Assembly: GCA_907163375.1 (NCBI GenBank)
Contig: CAJQUW010001433.1
Location: 1-64,000 of the forward strand
Source: Prostheceraeus crozeri
Taxonomy: Eukaryota > Platyhelminthes > Polycladida > Euryleptidae
Length of the DNA stretch: 64,000 nucleotides
Direction of reading: 5' to 3'
Positions 1-11,705 of the stretch are shown one piece after another. Position numbers and translations under genes: made by a program. The notes under the pieces were generated by a model. It was not told where the DNA came from, ran no database searches, and was given only the letters and a program-made list of their open reading frames with translations. Within the stretch, counting starts at the first letter, position 1, and every line of letters starts with the position of its first letter.

Positions 1-113
1 TCACGGGTTCCGTTACCAACCAGGGGACCCGTGGCGCGAAAAAACTATAGTACTGTAGATTTGAATTCTACTATGATACTAAGCCGGGTCCCCTCGTAGG
101 GAACGGGTCCCTT
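1..113 (+). repeat. Polinton left terminal inverted repeat
   Basis: This stretch matches the reverse complement of 29,225-29,337 with about four mismatches. It contains GGGACCC/GGGTCCC words and the core GGCGCGAAAAAACTATAGTA. The window begins exactly at the repeat, so sequence further left may still belong to the terminus. Confidence 0.95.
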
Positions 114-173
114 AAAATTACCTTGGTAACCAAGGGACCCGTTACTAAGGGTCGGGTCCCTTCACGAGCGTGG

Positions 174-181
174 TATATAAA
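174..181 (+). promoter_or_regulatory. TATA box for the rightward arm
   Basis: TATATAAA lies just inside the left TIR, pointing into the Cys/His-rich region and polymerase. It matches the TATATAA boxes seen before many leftward genes of the element and mirrors the one just inside the right TIR. Confidence 0.6.
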
Positions 182-253
182 CCGAATGAGGATAGTGTAC
201 GAGTTCATAGAAGGATGCGCTGCGACTTTTTGTGACCGTGAATTCGACGACTG

Positions 254-632
254 GTGGAGTGTATTCAGCATGGCAAAGTAGAGAGTGGGCGTGAATATTG
301 TACGATCTGCACATTATGGTATGATCCTGATCAGGAGCACACGTGTCCATTTGCATTACATGGATTAGTGGAATGTCCAATCTGCCACATACACATGTCT
401 CGTGATGAGTTTTTTGACGGGGCATGCATGTTTCCATCTATGCCGTTTATGTGGGAGTGATTTATTGGATGATGGAGATGAGCACATGTGTCCAGTGAAA
501 ATGGCAATTGCTCTACACCGGATCGAGGATGGATGGATCAGGATCAGGATCAGGATCAAGTGGGTGGTGGACAACGCGGGGGTGTCCATGAAGCGCGTCA
601 ATATTATTTTAATGACGCAGGTCTCATTGTGA
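254..632 (+). other. Cys/His-rich (zinc-ribbon-like) coding remnant
   Basis: Two short overlapping open frames carry similar metal-binding patterns: CTIC followed by a DPDQEHTC stretch and CPIC, and then CRLC followed by DGDEHMC. The resemblance suggests tandem small zinc-binding repeats of about 30-40 residues. Neither frame has a well-placed ATG. The region lies downstream of the left TATA box and before the polymerase. I do not recognise a family. It is treated as part of the fossil element and not resolved further. Confidence 0.4.
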
Positions 633-928
633 CATATACCCCGAACGAAGAGACAAGGGATGTGTATGGATTTTTGGAGAGTATGTATGATCAACTATAT
701 GATTTAATTGTGCGTGAGAATGAAGAATACGAAGTGACGGTGGTGGTTCAAATGACTTTCTTATTCGAGCGTCAGGTGACAGATGATGAAGTGGAAGATG
801 TGGAGATACGTTCAAATGCTATATTGACTCACAGCATTCAACGTTTAAATTTTGATCAATGGATGGAGAGGGTTAAGCAGGAGCTGATAGCGTTTATTGA
901 TGCAGTGACTATCCAAAGTTCAGGATGA
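533..928 (+). CDS. Hypothetical protein upstream of the polymerase
   Basis: An open frame of about 131 residues from its first ATG begins with a Asp-Gln repeat (MDQDQDQDQ), followed by a basic/Tyr segment and a C-terminal half rich in acidic and hydrophobic residues (YGFLESMYDQLYDLIVRENEE, then VVVQMTF). Its stop overlaps the first ATG of the polymerase region by an ATGA arrangement. No family is recognised. It may be a small replication accessory protein or part of a longer polymerase-arm product. Confidence 0.4.
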   Translation: MDQDQDQDQVGGGQRGGVHEARQYYFNDAGLIVTYTPNEETRDVYGFLESMYDQLYDLIVRENEEYEVTVVVQMTFLFERQVTDDEVEDVEIRSNAILTHSIQRLNFDQWMERVKQELIAFIDAVTIQSSG

Positions 929-3900
929 TTCTTCAAAAGATTTTGGGGATGGAAGTTCGTCTGAGCCGTTCTGCCCGTGATCAACGACGTGCAGGATCAT
1001 TGGTTCCTATTCCTCCATTATTGAAGAAGGTGCGGAGTATTCGCCTGTTTGATTATAGAACAGTGACGGATGCGAACTATTGTTTTCAAGATGCGGTGTT
1101 ATATGCATTGGCTCACCAAGATAATGTATATACGGGGACGTGTGTACGTGTGGTGCGACAGTTGCAATTGAATGATCGGTATAAATTGGATTTTTCAGGG
1201 ATGAGTGATGAGGGTCTTTACCCCCTCAAGGACCTGAAACAATTTGAACAGCGAAACAATATAGTATTACGGATCTACGTTCATAATGGGAAGGGTTTCA
1301 AGGGCACACTTTACGATCATGATTGGGCATGTAATGAGACGACGCGCATAATTCATTTAAAACTACTGACAGACATTGAAGATGAGGAGCATGTGGGACT
1401 CGACTGCCATTTTATACCCATTATTAAATTCCAGAGCTTTATTCATAACTGTTTTGATATGACACATAGTAAAGGTTATCACCGCTACCTCTCATGTGAA
1501 CTGTGTTTATCAGTGTTTTCATATGGTGGATATACATCAGCACCAGATCATATTTACCAGGAACGAGATGAGCATCAGAAGACGTGTACAGGTGGGAAAA
1601 CGCAAGTGGAAATGATGCCAGAAGAGTTTGAGTTAAAATTCAAGGACTTTGGTAAGACGACACACCCTTTATGTGTTGTTTATGCAGATATAGAAAGCAT
1701 TATTCATCCTATCACAAAGATCCATACAGCAGCCGTGATTGGTCATTACGTCAAATGGGATGATTCGTTGACATGCCGCCAGAGACAGTGGAGCAGCATT
1801 GGGGTGAAGAATGTGTAACAACTTTTCTCGATCGGATGGAATCACTTATTTACCGTGTACATCACGTCATCGATGGGTTGGCTCGTAAGAGAATGGTGAT
1901 GACAGTAGCAGATCGTCAGGTGTATGCTAATACTCATGAATGTAACATTTGTAAACGTCATGTGCGAGAGCAAAAGGATGATGAAGCGAACAACCATCAG
2001 ATGATGGAACATACAAAATGTCGTGACCACGATCACTTAACAGGGAAGTTTGTACAAGTACTGTGTCATGCCTGCAATTTTCGACGACGTCAGGTCCGAC
2101 GTCATATCCCTATATTTTTTCATAATTGGAAGGGGTATGATAGTCATCAGATTATCTTACATGGCCTGGTGAAACGTGATGAGAATATGTGGTGGATCAG
2201 CCCCTGCTACACGAGTGGAGATAAGACGGTGGGTGTGTCAGCAAGCTATAAGGTCTATGGGAATTATAAGGACAACATTCAATTGCAGTTTCGAGATTCG
2301 TTTCAATTTCTGTCAAGTTCCTTACATAAACTGAGTCTAACAGTGGAGCACCTTCCAGTGTCGGATCGAATACTAAGTGAGTGTTACCCTACAATGGATC
2401 ATTCCAATATTCGCAAAGGTGTCTTCCCTTATACATACTTTGATGACTGGTCTAGGTTGGATGAAACACGTCTCCCTCCCATTGACAAGTTTTATAATGA
2501 TTTGGCAGAACAGCCATGTTCGGAGGAAGATTATGCAGTGGCGCATCGAGCTTGGCGTGAATTGGGATGTCAGACATTTCGAGACTATGTTAGTTATTAT
2601 CTCTTGGTCGATGTGACACTGCTAGTGGATATCTTTGAGGATTTTCGGACAAAGATGTTTGCAGTGTCACATCTAGATCCAGTTCATTATTTTGGGATTC
2701 CTGGATTGTCATATTCATTTTTCTTGCTCTATACGAATGTGCGATTGGATCATCTAATGGAGGCTGAAATGTATAAAATGTTTGAAGACGGTATCAGAGG
2801 TGGGATGACTTTTGTCAACAAGCATCACGCACAGTATGAGGGCAGCCTCGGAAGAGAATGATGGAGTGTATACTCATTTGTTTTACATCGACGCTAATAA
2901 TCTGTATGGGACGGCTATGAGTGCAAAGTTACCCAAGGGGTGTTTTACATGGATTCCTGACCGTCAACTGGAATGTATTGATGATGAGTGGATTCTTAAC
3001 TATGACATTAATGGGTATCAAGGTTGCATTTTTACAGTTGACTTGGAGTATCCAGAAGAGGTACAGGATCGAAGTATGGATCTTCCATATGCCCCAAACA
3101 GTGGTGAGATCAAGGCGGATGAGATGAGTGCGTATATGCATCAGTTGTGGGGGACATTACATCAAAAGAAGCCGAAGATGAAAACATCCACCAAGCTCTT
3201 CTTAACCCATCATCGGAAAGAGCGGTACACCGTCCATATTGCAGCTCTACAGTATTACGTCCAGCAGGGGTTACATGTAAGTTATGTACATAAAGGAATA
3301 ACATTCCACCAAGAGGCGTTTATCCGACCCTATACGGACTATCATACAGCTGAGCGTGCCAAGAGCACAAATCCAATGGCTCGCAATATGCACAAGTTAT
3401 GTGTAAATGCATTATTTGGGAAAACAATGGAGGATGTGCGCAAATACGGGAAAACACGGTTAGTTCGCAAAAAGTCATTATTTATCAAATATACACATCA
3501 TCCCATGTGTCAAAACTTCTTTGGTATTGGAGATTCAGCTATAGCCGTTCACATTCGACGACGTAAAGTGATACTGGACCGTGCTATATATATTGGACAG
3601 GCAATACTAGATATCAGCAAGATTCAAATGTACCGTCTTTTAGCTCAGTGGCAGAACAATGAACATTGTATCTCGGTAGACTTAATTGGTGGGGATACAG
3701 ATTCATTTTTTCTTCGTGTAAAGAGCCGAAGCGATCGTGATACAATTCTACGCTCATTCCGTGATATTCCTAATGTGATAGATCCTGAAGCGCGTGGTGT
3801 TTTAGATACGTCCAATTATCCAAAGACGCACCCTCTTTATGATGCCCACAACGCGAATCGTCTTGGTTGTTTTAAGGATGAGAGTCTTGGTCGTGAGATT

Positions 3901-4251
3901 AATGAATTCATTTGTCTTAGCCCAAAACTTTATTCCTATACAATGCGTGATGGTGCACGAGACTGTCGTGTAAAAGGTATCAAACAATACAAAAAGCGTG
4001 AGCTCTCACACGAGTTATATAAACAGGTGTATGAAGAGCAAAAGATCCATGCTGTATCCCAATTGAATTTAGAATCTACATATCATGTGATGCGCACAAA
4101 GCAGCGAAAGAAGGTGGCACTCTCAGGATGGGAAGATAAACGCTATTGGATTTCAGAAAATGAAAGCGTCCCATATGGTCATCATCAGATTATAACAGGG
4201 GCGATTATAGATACATTATTAGAAGGTCTTGATGATGATGCAATGCAATGA
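925..4251 (+). CDS. polB: Protein-primed family B DNA polymerase region (pPolB)
   Basis: This is the replicative polymerase of the Polinton. The order of motifs is typical. An N-terminal Cys/His region comes first (LSCELCLSVF near 1,500). Exo I is YADIES near 1,681-1,700. Next is a Cys-rich spacer with RDHDHLTGKF near 2,025. Exo II is FFHNWKGYDSH near 2,118-2,150, and exo III is YYLLVDVTLLVDIFE near 2,596-2,640. Polymerase motif A is YIDANNLYG near 2,884, motif B is NALFGKTMED near 3,407-3,440, motif C is GGDTDSFF near 3,691-3,712, and a KLYSY lysine motif lies near 3,925. Both proofreading and polymerase residues are visible. The family primes synthesis from a terminal protein, which fits the TIRs. 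The region is open in more than one frame and is described as a region, not as a single continuous product. Confidence 0.9.
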
Positions 4252-4288
4252 TAACCCTCTCCACCAATGAAAGGTGTTGGTCATTTGA

Positions 4289-4294
4289 TTATAA
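4289..4294 (+). promoter_or_regulatory. Possible TATA-like site before the TBP-like gene
   Basis: TTATAA within GATTATAAGGG lies 28 bases before the ATG of the TBP-like gene. That is the same spacing as the TATATAA boxes of the leftward genes, but the match is weaker. Confidence 0.35.
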
Positions 4295-4321
4295 GGGTGA
4301 ACAATCTAGGTGAGTGGTTAA

Positions 4322-4849
4322 ATGACATCAAAGCTGTGTAATCGTATGGTGGAGATACGTGCCTCCAGTGACCTACCCTTGGAAGTGATTTATCCAGTGT
4401 TGTGTCACCGGGGGTGGTGTCTTCGATTCCGTCAAGCCAAACCTAAACGCATTTACATCAAATGGTGGAATACAATCCCTCTTCAACTCTTTCCACGTGG
4501 GTGTATACAAGTGATGGGATTGCATGAGATGAGTGTGTATGACAAAGTGTGTGAAAGTTTGGAGACATTATTAACCAAAGAATGTCACTTACCTGTGACA
4601 TTAAGTGCACCGGTGGTGAAATCATGTACAGTATTATGTAACTGGAAACGGTACAGAACATCGATCCCTTTCCATCATTTGGCCTCGTCAGCCAATGTGA
4701 TGAATGAGCATGAACTTTTCCCTGGAACATTGGTCCGTCACAATCACCATCACTGTTCATTGTTTGTGAATGGTAAGGCTATTGTAACGGGTGCTTGCTC
4801 TATTGAGGAAGCAGAGTCTGTCTTATGGACCATTGTAAATACATTATGA
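4322..4849 (+). CDS. TATA-binding-protein-like protein
   Basis: The 175-residue protein has the size and two-repeat plan of the TBP core. In the second repeat, residues 131-139 ELFPGTLVR and 146-158 SLFVNGKAIVTGA line up with the TBP signatures ELFPGLIYR and IFVSGKVVLTGA. They are followed by an EEAES...VNTL helix like the final TBP helix. In the first repeat, KPKRIYIKWWN (40-50) and LFPRGCIQVMG (56-66) take the places of EPRTTALIFSSGK-type strands, and a following helix (YDKVCESLETLL) matches the TBP repeat helix. Phe133, Phe148 and probably Phe57 occupy positions of the DNA-intercalating phenylalanines. In TBP this fold bends the TATA box and nucleates RNA polymerase assembly. Placed after the polymerase and convergent with the protease gene, it may direct transcription of the element's own TATA promoters. 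The alternative is a TBP-fold protein with another DNA-binding role. Confidence 0.78.
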   Translation: MTSKLCNRMVEIRASSDLPLEVIYPVLCHRGWCLRFRQAKPKRIYIKWWNTIPLQLFPRGCIQVMGLHEMSVYDKVCESLETLLTKECHLPVTLSAPVVKSCTVLCNWKRYRTSIPFHHLASSANVMNEHELFPGTLVRHNHHHCSLFVNGKAIVTGACSIEEAESVLWTIVNTL

Positions 4850-4876
4850 GAAAGAACAAGTGTTTTTGTTACATAT

Positions 4877-5494
4877 CTATTTATTGGAGAGAATGGTAGA
4901 TACAAGTGTTTTCATATATTTAGCAATGAAACGATCATTATGGGATAGGACAGGGTTAGTGCTTTGGGTAGGAGGAACATGATAAAATGGGGTTAGTGTC
5001 TGGGAAAGGGAAGGGAAATGGGGACGATGATTGAGATAATAGAGACAGTAACCTCCACAGTAAGCTTTTGAGCCTTGAATACATGTATGTAGACGTTTGA
5101 GAGGATAGGGTCGTTTTTGTAACCATGAAACTAGATGAGGGTATTGATGAATAGGTTGACCGTATGAATCAAAGAATTCACAAAGTTGATGTTCCATATC
5201 TTGATAATATGCGAGCCAATGTTCGCCTGTTTTATGACGTGGGTCTGAATTGACAATGCAGCTGTAGGAAGTGGTGGTGTCTGTAGGAGCTTCATTCGCA
5301 GCAAACACACCTTTGAAGGGGATGTGGGAGGGTTGGAGGAAGAGTGGGGCCATAGATTGACAACTGCATTGTAGGAGACACATGAGACTATCGGTATCAT
5401 CATCGCAACAACATTGGAGCATATACTGTTGTTGGACATGATCCAACGATTTCATGACTGAGGTCAATTGGTTTGAGGAGAGCCATTCCACCAT
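4877..5494 (-). CDS. PRO: Adenain-like cysteine protease (virion maturation)
   Basis: This 205-residue protein belongs to peptidase family C5, like the adenovirus maturation protease. Visible signatures are GVFAANEAP (62-70), GEHWLAYYQ with the catalytic His92, EFFDSYG with the acidic residue at Asp109, the oxyanion Gln140 in CIQGSK, and CGGYC with the likely nucleophile Cys146. The length matches adenain (about 204). In adenoviruses this enzyme cuts capsid and core precursors inside the particle at (M/I/L/N/Q)xGG-x or (M/I/L)xGx-G sites. Such sites occur in the neighbouring core protein and in the pX-like peptides of this element. It is the first of the leftward late block and convergent with the TBP-like gene. 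Confidence 0.93.
   Translation of the reverse strand: MVEWLSSNQLTSVMKSLDHVQQQYMLQCCCDDDTDSLMCLLQCSCQSMAPLFLQPSHIPFKGVFAANEAPTDTTTSYSCIVNSDPRHKTGEHWLAYYQDMEHQLCEFFDSYGQPIHQYPHLVSWLQKRPYPLKRLHTCIQGSKAYCGGYCLYYLNHRPHFPSLSQTLTPFYHVPPTQSTNPVLSHNDRFIAKYMKTLVSTILSNK
4880..4885 (-). terminator. Polyadenylation signal AATAAA (protease transcript)
   Basis: AATAAA on the minus strand overlaps the stop codon of the protease gene (AAT AAA TAG). This compact arrangement fits the 27-bp convergent gap to the TBP-like gene. Confidence 0.5.
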
Positions 5495-5507
5495 GATGGA
5501 TAGGAAC

Positions 5508-6887
5508 TTAGACAGATGGGGTTACGTAGTCGCTGGAGATGACAGAGGTATTCGGTCTGATGACAAAGCATTCATCCACAAGTGAGAAAATGATGAGATC
5601 CAATGGATTGATCAAAGGGGTTTGAAATTCAATTTCTAGGGAAAAGTTTAAGTCCCCACGTGTTCTTTGTTGTTGTCCAATGCGATGATCATGGGTGATA
5701 TCAAAGGGGATGAGATAGAAATAGTTTTTAAATGTGTCCAGATCAATATTACAGGAGGAATTTTTACCATAGATATTCATGGCACGATTGAATTGGGTAT
5801 AGACTTGACGGAGATGTTTACATTCAATACTCCCACCTGTGATGGTGACACCATTCGATTTGAGGGTGAGGGAGGAGAGTTTATGTCGTTGAAAGATGAG
5901 TTTTCGTTTTTCAAAGGTGAGCCAACTATTACTGGGGACTAAACCAAAAAATAATAGCTTCGGTTGGATATTAATAGCGAAATTGTAGACATCCTTCTTC
6001 TGCCACCCATCACTCAAATTAATGCGTTGAACAACAATACCATTGTACTTGTAAGCGATATTTTCCTTTGCTCGACGGGTGGCAACCGCTTTTTGAATGG
6101 AATCCATGGGTTGGAGCATGGGCATGTGTAATTTAAAGGAATGAAAAAAGAGTCGGTAATTGGTAGTGGGGGTGATTGCGCCAAAATCACGGAACATGTA
6201 CTGGGGTTGATTCACTTGAAATTCTACATCTAAAGTGGTACCAGGAGGGAGTGCTTTCTCCTGTTGAAAGAGATTGCAATGAATGGGGAAATCATATTGA
6301 CGTCGATATTTCTGTTTACGCCACAATTTAATCTCCTGTTGATTAATTAAATTATTAGCATCATCAAATTTTTGTGTTGTGTCCCTCAAAGACCCATTTG
6401 CTGCAAAAGCGCCGGGGAGGGTGCGGACGAGAGAGGTGGTGGGGGTATAAAACCCTTGTGTCACCAAATGAGTCCCTTTAGCCGTAGCATCATATTGTAA
6501 CATGTTGATGAGGTAGGCCTTGAGATAATAGAGATCATTACCCCCTTCTACAACTTGTTCATTGATGGTAATTTTAACATCTCGAAACATACTGTGGGCT
6601 GAATTATTAATGAGAATGACACTCGCTGTATCAACTGTAGTGTTCCAGGTGGCAGCGGCAGAATCATAGGATTGAATGGAGACGTCTACCGTGCAGTAAG
6701 CATTGGCAACATCCATCCAATAGAGATCAGAGGGTTTCAATGAGAAATGGATGGTATCACATGCATCCAAAGCATTGATTGGAGCCACCAAATTGACAAA
6801 GGTGGAACGACTGGAGACGTCCACTCCATCCTTTTCAAAGACGTCATATCGAGCATCTAAATGTGTAGGGAATGTGGCTGTCGTCAT
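5508..6887 (-). CDS. MCP: Major capsid protein, double jelly-roll
   Basis: The 459-residue protein matches the Polinton hexon-like capsid family. The N-terminal signature VNLVAPINALDACDTIHFSL and the following SDLYWMDVANAYCTVDVSI (about residues 32-70) are characteristic, as are VILINNSAHSMFRDVKITI and the YYLKAYLINML strand-helix that follows. The middle has MQPMDSI-type and AYKYNGIVVQRINL segments, and near the C-terminus comes YLIPFDITHDHR then a GDLNFSLEIEF strand pair, as in the family. Each jelly roll would contribute to a pseudo-hexagonal capsomer. It sits 13 bp upstream of the protease gene and is preceded by TAAGTAA 29 bp before the ATG, so it is probably transcribed late with the virion genes. 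Confidence 0.9.
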   Translation of the reverse strand: MTTATFPTHLDARYDVFEKDGVDVSSRSTFVNLVAPINALDACDTIHFSLKPSDLYWMDVANAYCTVDVSIQSYDSAAATWNTTVDTASVILINNSAHSMFRDVKITINEQVVEGGNDLYYLKAYLINMLQYDATAKGTHLVTQGFYTPTTSLVRTLPGAFAANGSLRDTTQKFDDANNLINQQEIKLWRKQKYRRQYDFPIHCNLFQQEKALPPGTTLDVEFQVNQPQYMFRDFGAITPTTNYRLFFHSFKLHMPMLQPMDSIQKAVATRRAKENIAYKYNGIVVQRINLSDGWQKKDVYNFAINIQPKLLFFGLVPSNSWLTFEKRKLIFQRHKLSSLTLKSNGVTITGGSIECKHLRQVYTQFNRAMNIYGKNSSCNIDLDTFKNYFYLIPFDITHDHRIGQQQRTRGDLNFSLEIEFQTPLINPLDLIIFSLVDECFVIRPNTSVISSDYVTPSV

Positions 6888-6915
6888 GGTGATGAGAAAA
6901 GGGTGGGGTGAGGAA

Positions 6916-6922
6916 TTACTTA
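6916..6922 (-). promoter_or_regulatory. TAAGTAA motif before the capsid gene
   Basis: TAAGTAA lies 29 bases before the MCP ATG and overlaps the stop codon of the preceding core-protein gene. It is one of a set of equally spaced copies before virion genes. Confidence 0.55.
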
Positions 6923-7681
6923 AAATAAACGTTGTCCTCCTCCGGTGAGTCTACGATAATAGGGTAGGAAATGTGTAGCACTATAACGGGTGCTGGATGC
7001 AGCGCTTAAGGGGGCGGTGGAATGGACACGACGCCGTTTGGCGCTGGGGGTAGCTTCATCCTCTTCCAAAGGTCGTTTCCGTGTGGTGCGAGAGAGGAGA
7101 GCTGCAGGTGCTTTACGAATGGCTTCCCCCACCTCCTTCTGTCCTTTACGAAGGGCTTGTGCCACACCTTTCTGTCCAGTACGAACCAATTGGCGACCAG
7201 AGGCTGCAGCAGCCTGTTTGAGCGTCTTCGTACCTTTCTTCACCCCACGCCGCACCCCTCGCTTCAATTGAGTCTTCAACCCACTCAAAGCACGACTGAG
7301 AAGGCCTGGACGCCCTTTAGGAGTACGCTTCACAGGAGCACTCCCTGTAGGGGCACGCTTCACAGGGGCACTCCCTGTAGGGGTACGCCTTGGAGGGGCA
7401 CGCTTCGCAGAGGTATGTCTTTTCAAGGCACGCTTCACAGAGGTATGTCTTTTCGGGGTATGCTTCATACGGGTATGGCCCCGGGTTCGAATCCGTGGGA
7501 TCCGCGGCATTCGAATCCCAGGTATACGAAACCCTCCCGTCTGCCCCTCTCCCCCTGATCCAAGGATATTGGCACTCGGGACGATGGAGGGGCCACCACC
7601 AATCAATTGGACACCTCCAGGGCGAGTACGGTCAAAGATATAGGTGGATGAACCCACCTGACGGTTAAAAAGATGTGCCAT
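6920..7681 (-). CDS. Basic core-like protein with candidate adenain sites
   Basis: The 253-residue protein is very rich in Arg, Lys, Ala and Pro. Residues about 60-135 contain degenerate basic repeats (KHTPKRHTSVKRALKRHTS and APVKRAPTGS units). Residues about 137-205 form an Ala/Lys amphipathic-looking helix region, and a KRRR cluster follows. Sites fitting the adenain rule are present: LIGG-G (26-30), ILGS-G (39-43), QTGG-F (47-51) and LTGG-G close to the C-terminus (245-249). The composition suits a DNA-condensing core protein like adenovirus V or VII, or a pVI-like internal protein. This is inferred from composition and position between MCP and the virion block. Confidence 0.65.
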   Translation of the reverse strand: MAHLFNRQVGSSTYIFDRTRPGGVQLIGGGPSIVPSANILGSGGEGQTGGFRIPGIRMPRIPRIRTRGHTRMKHTPKRHTSVKRALKRHTSAKRAPPRRTPTGSAPVKRAPTGSAPVKRTPKGRPGLLSRALSGLKTQLKRGVRRGVKKGTKTLKQAAAASGRQLVRTGQKGVAQALRKGQKEVGEAIRKAPAALLSRTTRKRPLEEDEATPSAKRRRVHSTAPLSAASSTRYSATHFLPYYRRLTGGGQRLF

Positions 7682-7707
7682 GAATGAGAGTGTGAGTTCA
7701 TGATGAG

Positions 7708-7711
7708 TTAC

Positions 7712-7714
<3 letters not shown>
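7708..7714 (-). promoter_or_regulatory. TAAGTAA motif before the core-protein gene
   Basis: TAAGTAA lies 27 bases before the ATG of the core-like gene and overlaps the end of the collagen-like gene. Confidence 0.5.
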
Positions 7715-11632
<3,918 letters not shown>

Positions 11633-11660
11633 TATTGTATTCACAAACTCCTATATCCCA

Positions 11661-11667
11661 TTACCTA
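11661..11667 (-). promoter_or_regulatory. TAGGTAA, variant of the virion-gene motif
   Basis: TAGGTAA lies 29 bases before the chosen ATG of the collagen-like gene, the same spacing as the TAAGTAA copies, and supports that start over the upstream GTG. Confidence 0.4.
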
Positions 11668-11699
11668 AAGAGAAAGAACAAGAATTTATCAAAATGATG

Positions 11700-11705
11700 T
11701 TTATT
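11700..11705 (-). terminator. Polyadenylation signal AATAAA (854-residue virion gene)
   Basis: AATAAA overlaps the stop codon (CAA TAA A) of the gene ending at 11,701. Confidence 0.45.
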
